A stretch of 64,000 nucleotides of DNA from positions 558,001 to 622,000 of the forward strand of contig SKCR01038157.1 in NCBI GenBank assembly GCA_019454045.1, in the 5' to 3' direction. Below are positions 55,823 to 64,000 of this stretch, one piece after another. The DNA comes from Zanthoxylum bungeanum. Lineage: Eukaryota; Streptophyta; Magnoliopsida; Sapindales; Rutaceae. The notes under the pieces are model-generated. The model was not told the origin of the DNA and did no database searches. It saw only the letters and a list, made by a program, of their open reading frames with translations. Both the position numbers and the translations under genes were made by a program. Every line of letters begins with the position of its first letter. The stretch's first letter is position 1.

Positions 55823-56302
55823 TAGCACTGGGTATTATCGGATTCAGATCGGATCAAACCGAATCCGAATCCGATCTGAAATACTCTGAAATGTTTGATT
55901 CGTTCGGATCGGATCATGTTATCGAACTCGATCCGATCCGATAGTTATCGGATCGGATCGGACCAATCCGATCCGAAATCATCCTATTTCGAATCGGATT
56001 GGTTCGATTCGATTCGAATTATTTCAGATCGGATTGGTCCGATCCGATCCGAATTCGGTACACATAATCTGGTTTTGAGTCAAAAAAATCGAGCGGATCG
56101 GATCGGATAAAATCTGATCCGAAATAATTCGAATTTTTTTTATTTAATATGTAACAACGTCGTTTTGGATATTAAATAAAAAAAAAATTCGAGCGGATCG
56201 GATAAAATCCGATCCGATCCGAAATCCGTCGAACCGGACCAACTCAATTCGATCGGATTTGATAATCGGATCGGATTCGATCCGATCCGATGCCCACCCC
56301 TA
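55823..56302. mobile_element. hAT-like non-autonomous element, 480 bp
   Basis: Flanked by the perfect 8-bp duplication GTTTGAGA (55,815-55,822 and 56,303-56,310). Ends are TAGCACTGGG and, on the other strand, TAGGGGTGGGCA. The interior is filled with GGATCGGATCGGAT / ATCCGATCCGAT motifs, giving a strongly self-complementary element. Empty in duplication copy A. Confidence 0.9.
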
Positions 56303-56391
56303 GTTTGAGAGACGTATTAGTAATGTACTTATAAATAACAGATTCTTTTAATTAGTTTAATATTTTGTAAGTGAGCTTGCAATCCACATCA

Positions 56392-56573
56392 AGACTTTTT
56401 TTTTTTTGGAAAAGTTGAAAACCCCGCCGCCAAATTATCCCATCCGGGCTTAAGCGTAGCAGTTAAAATCTCTGACTGTCTTAGGCTTTTATAAGAAACG
56501 CACTCACTATATTCCAACCCATGACCTCAAAATGAGATCATGAACCCTACACCACTAAGCTACACTCCTTGAG
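56392..56573 (-). mobile_element. SINE, copy 6
   Basis: Complement of the SINE family with T11 at the left (plus: CCGCCGCCAAATTATCCCATC, TTTTATAAGAAACGC). Empty in copy A after CACATCAAGAC near 54,505. Confidence 0.85.
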
Positions 56574-56850
56574 GACAATTGTGAAGTGTATGTTTAGTAA
56601 TAACACTAAAATATCAATAATTTATTGATGACCAAATTTTAATTTAATTATAAGAATATATTATCGTTGTCCTAGCTTACAATTAGATTTTTCTTGACAT
56701 TGCATCTTTTGAAAATATTCTTCTTTTTTTTTTTTTTCTATTATTGACTAAGTCTATGTTTGGTATAAAATTTCAAATAAGTTATTTCAAATAGAGTTAT
56801 TTTAAAAATTAAGTTGTTTGGTAAGTGAAAACTTTTGGTAACTTTGTAAT

Positions 56851-59134
56851 TTTTTTTAAAAAAACTTTTGTTAATATTTTGGTAATGTTTATTATACAAT
56901 AATATTATTTATGTAGAGTATTGGTAACAACCCGTGTCTCTCATAAAACAGTTGTGATGGATTAAGTGTGATTATCTAGAACAATTATCAAACTTATTTA
57001 ATACCGTTAGCGCACATATCATATCAATATCAATATCAATCTGAGAAGGACGTTTGGCAAAATTATAATGATATGGGTGAGCAAATTATACATGGGGACA
57101 CAAATTTGTAATTGTAGACTAAAGTAAGAAAATATTAATGTACTCTAAAGACTAAGAGGGAGTTGTTGGTGGTTTTGTTATGTTAGCTGCCTGCTTGGTT
57201 GAACAGCTGAGACAGGTAGCTAGGGCTCGCCACACACCTGTATTCCTAATAATAATAATAATTCATAAAAATAAAAAAAAAACAATATTAAATTGTGCTG
57301 CATCATCATCATCAATTGCTTCAATTAAAAATACAAACTCAAAAACATAACGTAGACCACCATAAGTCCAGCCAATTAAGCTTTAGCTCCATTGGCAACT
57401 AAAATACATGTTGCAATTATATGCTATAAAGCGGTTGAATTTTTCCCCAACCACTCATCGCCAACTGGAAAACCTGCCTGCCTGCCAGATAAAGATTATA
57501 TTGCCCACAATAAACATACATTGCAATATCAATCAGCAGCAGCATATTGGACAACATATAAATGTTCCAGTGAGCAACCTTCCTTGCTCATCATATGCTA
57601 AGCAACTATATATGTGGCTGTGGCATGATTCTACCACATCTCGTCTCACTGGTATTGACGTTCTGGATTAAACAAACGGCCACGTTGCAATGTCACCCAC
57701 TAAGATCATTCCGCTTCCACAACCACAACAATCTATACACACGATGTAATATAGAAGAAGCCAATCTACCACCTGCTACCCCATGAAATTCGTAGATTCA
57801 CCTTCAATAGCCTCCAAAATATTCATAATAAGTTGCAACATACCTTTTGATTGCGGCCTCCAAAACTTGCACAAATGAGAATACCAAGAAACTGTTTCTT
57901 CAGACAAATTGATAATTACCCCCTCTCATTAAGATATTCATCAGTATCGGCAGAGTGATCAACATTGCAAAGCAAGCAATAAAAGTGCATTGCAAAAACA
58001 GATGGAATATAGCAATTAGTGGAGTAAACTAAGGCTGAGAACCCATAACTGCAGTAAAGGAGAAATTAAATTACAGCACACAAACCTGACAAGCAATTCA
58101 GAAAAGAGAAAATGACCTAGTTTTGTCTGTTTCTGTATCCACCAAAACCAAAGCCTAAATGATCTCACATAGCCAAGTTGTGCACAACAATGAGCAATGA
58201 GCACATCCGTTATATAATCCCACCATACCAGTATAATTATTAATGCATGCTTCATGGATATGTTGTTTCTTACGGTAACATCGACTCCCATGGCTATTTC
58301 CAATGACAAACTCACAATTGGAACAATAGCCAACCACTAACATATTCAATTGAGCACATATTTCTGAAAGACACAATGCATAGGATTTTCAGGCCATGGT
58401 CCAAAGTATTTCATTGAAACGCTAGACCACTCACAGGTTCACCTCACAACCATTGGTCAATGATTATGAAGACAAAACACCAACACCTGCTTTTATATTT
58501 AAATTGACACGAACAAAACACCAATGCAGATAATGTCAATTCTGCTACTTCAAAATGGCTAAGGTCTGAAATTGAATCCATCAAAACTTACAAAACTAAA
58601 ACATTTAATACAACTTCCAGAGGATGGAAGTAACAAGGCTTTGTATTTCTTAGAAACCTAAACTAGGATAAAAGCAAAATAAGCAGCAAAATAGGCAGCC
58701 AGCTATATAGGTTATTGGGAGCACAAATGTAGAGATTGGTAAATTTGGTGACAAGGAGAAGTCAAGTTCAATAGTGAATAAACGAGTCTTCCACATATAT
58801 TTAGTCCTTCTAATTACAGGCATGAGGGTGGGCCATGAGAATGTCAACCCCGGTTCAACTGGTCTTCTGGTTTAGGAGGCTTCATCAAAATAGGCAGAAG
58901 GCTGGCTTCAGGCTTCATGGATCTCAGCTGTTTTAATGGGAAAGGGAAAGGCAACAAAGGTAAAACATGAGCATCAGAATCCTATTTAGAGGGAGTTGGA
59001 TAGGTTATCATATCAAACAGTCATATACCAGTGTGTGACTAGTATATATACGATGGAGTTGCTAATTATCTCAATTGTCAGGGAAATAAAAGAAAATGAA
59101 AACCACAATCTACCTGCATGGACAGCACATAATT
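56851..59134 (-). other. Intergenic sequence and probable 3' UTR of the KH gene
   Basis: No convincing coding ORF. Composition becomes less AT-rich between about 57,350 and 59,100, as in transcribed sequence. A possible 3' UTR intron runs from minus CATGCAG|GTAGATT near 59,113 to AAACAG|CTGAGATCC near 58,931. The transcript end is not determinable. Confidence 0.4.
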
Positions 59135-61936
59135 CTAGTAATAGCTTTTGCGCCGAGAAACAGAGGTGTGGCTGGATAACCTGATAAGAGAAGCTAATAT
59201 GAGGATTATCATCTATAAACTAGAAACTCATCCTAACAAATATAAGAGAAATCTTAAAATGTCTGACTTAGAGACGTTAGAATCAGAAGCCATGGCATGT
59301 AAATAAAAACTACCAGGCATTGATAAACTGAATCCTGTTATAACCATCACCAAAAAAAATCCTACAGCTAAACAAAGCTTAGGTGCAGTAGAAACAATTA
59401 AAAAGGATAAACAATACTTACCCAGAGGTACCACTTCGTCCTGAAGAATAACCTCCATAACTTCCATAAGCACTGCCACTACCACCAAGCTACAGATAAC
59501 ATGAAAAATTATTATACAGCAAATAAAAGATGAGTTTTGTAAAACAAATTTGCTACTCAATAAGAACAGCAAGTAAAATACAACATATAACGAAATAAAT
59601 ATGGAACAAATTAACAACTAATGCAGCAAAATGATCTTCCCTAAATAAATTTGAAAAAAATACCAAAGCAAGTTCAACAAATTTCTCCTAAAATTAAAAT
59701 GAAGTACCTGTGAACCAACATAACTTCCATAACTATTACTAGTGACCAAATCACTTGAACCATAGCCACCATAAGCATGCCCACGTCCATGACTTTTGCT
59801 ATCTCTACTTTCATAATTTAAGGCGTCTGAACCATTTTCTGCCACAGGAATGTATGGCAAAACAGGCACAAATGTAGAAACGGCACTCTCCCTATCGAAA
59901 AGATTTGCTCTTAACCGCATCATTATTTGTATGATAGCATCCTTGGCAAGATCAAGGTCTCCAGAAATCTGATCATTAAAAAATAACAACGTTTACTTAG
60001 ATAAAGAAAAATTGAAAAAATATAACTATACAGGGCGACAATTAAGAATACATATGTAAAGGCTTTAATATAGTCTTTACCTGCACCATCTCGTCATCTT
60101 CAGATGCAATTTTTGGAAGGCTGTCCTTAGGAAGTATGCGAATATTAGCTTGGGTCAGTCTCCTCATCTCAGTTATAATTGATCCTCCTTTACCAATAAG
60201 GCAGCCAATACGAGAGGTTGGAACTAGTAGACGGGTCGTGAATGAGATGAGTCTTGAATCCCTTTCAATTTTCTCACTGCACCTGGGTTGCAACCGCACG
60301 ACTGCTTCTATAGTTGGAGATAGTGTGTCCTCATAAAACTGGAATGGCTCAAAATTTGAATATGTTCAGAACTATACACAGCAAGATACTCTACAATTAA
60401 CCATGCTTAAAAACATATATATAAAAATAAATATTCACCTCCTTCGACGAAACAGTTATTAAACAATCATCTCCTTCAGTTGCTGAACTATCAACTTTGA
60501 TAGCTGCCCCAGACTCCTGTCTGATCTGATTGATTATGGCACCACCCTTGCCTATCACACCTCCGATATTAGCGACTGGACAAACCAACCGAAGAGAAAA
60601 TTCTTTTGAAGACATATCATCCCGTGGAGCTGAGAATAAAGAGAGTGACCAGTCTCCAGCAGTGTCACCTTTATATCCTCCATAAGGACCCACCAATGGA
60701 GCTATTTCCACAATTGGGGCCGTACCAGTGGGACCCATGAGTGAACCGCTAGAAGGGTGGGCATTGGAAATAGCAGAAGCAAGCAAGTGTTGAGATCGAG
60801 ATGGATTTTCATGAAGGCGAGATGCAATTTGATATAAAGCCTTTTTGACAACTGAAGCTTCCCCAGATATCTGAAGGCCAGGAAAAAGGAGAAGTTCAGT
60901 CAGAACCCAGAGCCAAGAAAGGAATAACAAGTTATGGCTGCTTCTATTTTTCATAGATTCTGGTAATATTATATGCAATTAACAAGCCAAAAAATACACA
61001 AAAATATGAAAACAACTACGCAAACACCAATTCAAAATTAAAGCATGAAAGGGGGGAATACAAACAATTCATTTATCATTAATTAAAGTAATATTCGGCG
61101 CAAAAGTCAGTTGTAAATCCTCTGGTATTATGAAAATACAGTTGCAAAAAACAGGACCTACAGGTGAATGAGTTGGAGACAACATAAATTTATACTGTTT
61201 TTATCAATTATAAAAATACCGTTTTATTCTGCAAAATTTTCATTCTGCATAATTTTCATTGATTGTTACAACAGGTTCTGAAGAAAAAGAAAAATAAAGA
61301 AAACGAGGCATTGCAGTGTACCACAAGAAAGTTATAACATTCATCTAGAATGAATACCTGCACAAGCTCATCCGACCTCAACGCACAAGTAGGCAAATGC
61401 TCATCCTTAAGAATGCGAATCTGGGAACCAGTTTCACCACGAATGTTCTGAACTATCTGTCCGCCTTTCCCAATAACACATCCAATCTGATCAGATGGTA
61501 CAAGAAGCTTAGCAGTGACCTGATGACCTCCTTCTGAGTCTTCATCACCACGCAAGTCTTCAGCAATAACTCTATCATGCACCCTAAACAGTGCATCCTG
61601 AGCAGGTGAAACCAATTTTTCACCATCTTCATAGGCATTAGTCTCGTCACTGGCACTGTAAATAGTAACTACACGTTCCTCAGAACCCGGAATTGTCTCA
61701 CCAATTTTGATTTTTGATTTAGTGTCTAATCTTAATTGCTTGACAATCTCCCCTCCTCTTCCAATAATGCTCCCAATCTTTCTAATTGGGCACAGGTACC
61801 GGTACACAGTATCTTCTGAACCAATTATAAATTGGTCTCTATCCTCACCAGTATATCTCCTTTTACTAGGACCATGGTCAGCATAGTCTCTCTGCAAATG
61901 GGACCGTTTTCCATGACTATTCCTCTGACCACCCAT
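59135..61936 (-). CDS. KH-domain RNA-binding protein, At5g15270/At4g18375 (HEN4-related) type, six coding exons
   Basis: Minus-strand exons 61,936-61,358, 60,870-60,439, 60,338-60,081, 59,968-59,708, 59,489-59,422 and 59,180-59,135 join in frame with GT-AG introns to encode 547 residues. Four KH domains are visible by their GxxG loops: GRGG at 59-62 (KH1), GKGG at 156-159 (KH2), 300-303 (KH3) and 386-389 (KH4). Each pair is followed by an ISGE/ISGD helix segment at an exon start. The N-terminus is basic (KRRYTGEDRD), and the C-terminus is Gly/Ser/Tyr-rich and ends SRRKSYY. Relatives bind single-stranded RNA in the nucleus and affect pre-mRNA processing. I see no fifth KH domain, which some relatives have. 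Confidence 0.93.
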
Positions 61937-62499
61937 GAGAATAAGTGGGTTTATATCTGCTCAAAATTCAAAAAAAAAAAAAAAAAAACTTACATTATTT
62001 AAATACAAATTATACAATAGATTGAAAATTCTTATAAAACAAACTGCAGTGTAGACAAAATACATCTTCCAAATTATTTATACAAACTATATATTAACTG
62101 ATTAACAGTTCCAGCACTTGGGAGGCAAAGTCGCTGTTAAGCAATCTCAACGTGTCAATCTAGACAAAAAACCACAATGCAGCGAATAAACCAAACCAAG
62201 TTTCTAGTTTTATTAACTCATCCATCATAATATCATAAAATTCAAAACCGAAATTCAAAAGCATTTGAAAAAAAAGAAGCCCGTATAGAAATAGTGTCCT
62301 CAAGCGTAACCCAGATATAATTTCCTCATAAAGTTACGTAATTTACACATGATATGTATAAATGAAACATATAACATAGATCTGCATAATGAACGGTAAA
62401 GTCAAACCCTAATTCCCAAAAAAAAAAAATTAATAACAAACAAGAAAATTGAATGACAAAATTGACAAAGACGGTACGTCGTTTGATAGATGCCGATGA

Positions 62500-62660
62500 A
62501 GGTAAGAGAGAGTGTGAAATTAGAACAAAATCTTATTCTTCTTCTTCTTTGCTGGCGCCTTCTTCGTTTTGGATTCTAGGGTTTTGACCGAGCTTGGGTT
62601 CATTTATTGGTAAGCTGTGTCGCTTGGGTTCATGTCAAACGTGAGCCGTTGGAAATTCCT
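62500..62660 (-). promoter_or_regulatory. Probable promoter and 5' UTR start of the KH gene
   Basis: On the minus strand: GTCAAAACCCTAGAATCC (a telo-box-like AAACCCTA near 62,580) then a GAAGAAGAAGAAT run typical of plant 5' UTRs. An acceptor-like TTTTGAGCAG near 61,965, just before the ATG, implies a 5' UTR intron of about 0.5 kb. Further upstream a palindrome GCCGTTGGA / TCCAACGGC (62,646-62,667) includes a match to the mitotic MSA element YCYAACGGYY. Confidence 0.5.
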
Positions 62661-62667
62661 CCAACGG

Positions 62668-64000
62668 CGCACGTGTTAAGTAAAAAAAACATTGGAGGAA
62701 AAATATAAAAAAAAATTTAAAAATTTAAATCGTTTGATCAAAATTTAACCGTCCAAATAATAATATAATGAGAGCGGGTTCCAGTAGATTTTGTACTGGA
62801 GATCCGAACCCTGTCGAATGTGATGAGACATGATGCTATGTTGTTACTGGTGCACACTGTCGTTTCGTTTTGATTCTTTATTACATGGACACCCCGTATG
62901 TTATGGATATTTGCTTAAAATTACTAATTTGTTTTAAATTCAAACAATAAAAACATCTTCATTTTAAAAAAAAAAAACAAAAAATGGAGTTTCGGATATA
63001 AGTCACTCTCTTTCCTATGTTCAGATTGAATAACAGATAAACTTCTTTTAACCTTGTAGTTTGGGAAAGCGGGTCAAAGTTAAATTTTGTTGGATTATAT
63101 TGATTTATATGACAAATTTCCTTCACTTGTCATAGTTTACTCATAATTTATGGTAACTTTTTAATTAACATTCTCGTCAATAAATTAAGACCTCGAATTT
63201 ATAAAAAAAAAAAAAAATTTAATATATAATTTGACTTATATAATTTTTATTTTTTTATTAGTAAGGATCTCATTTTAAAAATTTGTCTAAAAATTTATCT
63301 ACAGTCCAATAAAATTTAAAATAACTCAAGACCTCATTGATCAACATGCCAGTAACTTTCTCTTAATGTTCTCGTCCAAAGGCAATGTGAGGATAATGAA
63401 ACAAAAATAAGAGAATAAAATAAGAAGAAATTGTAATGCATTGATATAGAATGTAATAAAAATGTGATAGGAATGGACGGAAATCCTGTCGCTTAACCAC
63501 CTATGTAATAAAAATTAGCGGACATTACAAAAATTTGTCGAAGTAATTGGAGATGAAGAGCAAAATGAATGTGAATACTCAAGTGTTTATTGAAAAAAAA
63601 AAATATTGTGTGGTCTTAGCTTATGACTCTCTTTATAAGTGAGTTGATAATTTAAGTTTCTAAACTCATCGGACATATGCACATTCATTCAGATGCATTA
63701 GGGTCATGTGTAAAATATCTTCAACTTTTGAATCCTGTATTTTTAGCACTGAGATTGGCATACCGGTCTCCCACGCCGGTATACCGGTGACCCTAATTTG
63801 TCTTGGACAAATTTACATGCTATCTGGAACCGTGCTGCTTCATACCGATCTCTCATAACAGTCAGTTGGAGTTTGCATTAATACTGGAACCGGGAAGGTT
63901 CATACCAATCCCTAAACCGATGAGCTAGCCAGCATACCGGTCAGTAATCTGTTATTGCGCTTTAATCTTCAACGAGAATATAGCCATTATATTTTTCAGG
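62668..64000. other. Right-end intergenic sequence
   Basis: No gene supported on either strand. The segment 63,740-63,950 has repeated CATACCGGT / ATACCGAT words and may be the edge of a further element beyond the window. Confidence 0.5.

Larger units (their letters stand above)
55206..56850. repeat. Tandem segmental duplication, copy B, with three insertions
   Basis: Same order of blocks as copy A, lengthened by a SINE at about 55,445-55,610, a hAT-like element at 55,823-56,302 and a SINE at about 56,392-56,573. About 390 bases of single-copy sequence separate the copies. Confidence 0.85.

Noticed and set aside
57392..57786. Overlapping plus-strand ORFs of 61-87 codons
   Set aside because: No domain, several mutually overlapping frames, and position fits the 3' side of the KH transcript.
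1..64000. CRISPR arrays, operons, ribosome binding sites
   Set aside because: Introns, SINEs, CACTA, hAT and LTR elements show a plant nuclear genome; tandem arrays here lack spacer-repeat alternation.

Overview
This is a plant nuclear window, probably from a eudicot. It is AT-rich and packed with nested LTR retrotransposons, and carries two host genes near its right end: a NAC transcription factor and a KH-domain RNA-binding protein, both with ordinary plant GT-AG introns. No CRISPR array, operon or ribosome binding site is expected or seen. I cannot name the species.

Layout. 1-10,883: an Athila-type Ty3/gypsy element on the minus strand (Athila-1), with its 3' LTR cut by the window edge, a tRNA-Asp primer site, decayed gag-pol, a small post-integrase ORF and a captured LONELY GUY (LOG) cytokinin-activation gene. 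It sits in the gag of a plus-strand Tat/Ogre-like element whose gag, 3' UTR with a 25-bp array, 3.2-kb LTR and primer site occupy 10,884-17,640. 17,640-28,858: a Ty1/copia pol remnant split by a 2.3-kb non-autonomous CACTA element (17,952-20,256, TSD AAA) and by a second LOG-carrying Athila element (Athila-2; 20,925-28,638, TSD TACCC). Athila-2 has no pol. 28,859-36,333: the 3' part of another Tat-like element with a 47-bp array, an antisense four-exon gene split by a solo LTR, a polypurine tract and a 0.58-kb LTR. 36,334-51,790: gene-poor sequence with hAT-like elements, foldback MITEs, tRNA-type SINEs, and a solo LTR nested in another solo LTR.

51,800-53,020 (minus) is a three-exon NAC gene of the NAC100/ORE1 type with a recognisable miR164 site. 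53,984-56,850 is a tandem duplication whose second copy received SINEs and a hAT-like element. 59,135-61,936 (minus) is a six-exon, four-KH-domain gene of the At5g15270 type, with a promoter/5' UTR near 62.5 kb. The last 1.3 kb shows no gene.

The most unusual content is the LOG gene riding in two different Athila elements, in the slot where this lineage often carries an env-like ORF. Athila-1 keeps the family motif but is frameshifted. Athila-2 has a full 217-residue ORF but a changed motif. Athila-2 LTRs also carry eight evenly spaced ACACGTG G-box motifs upstream of a TATA box.
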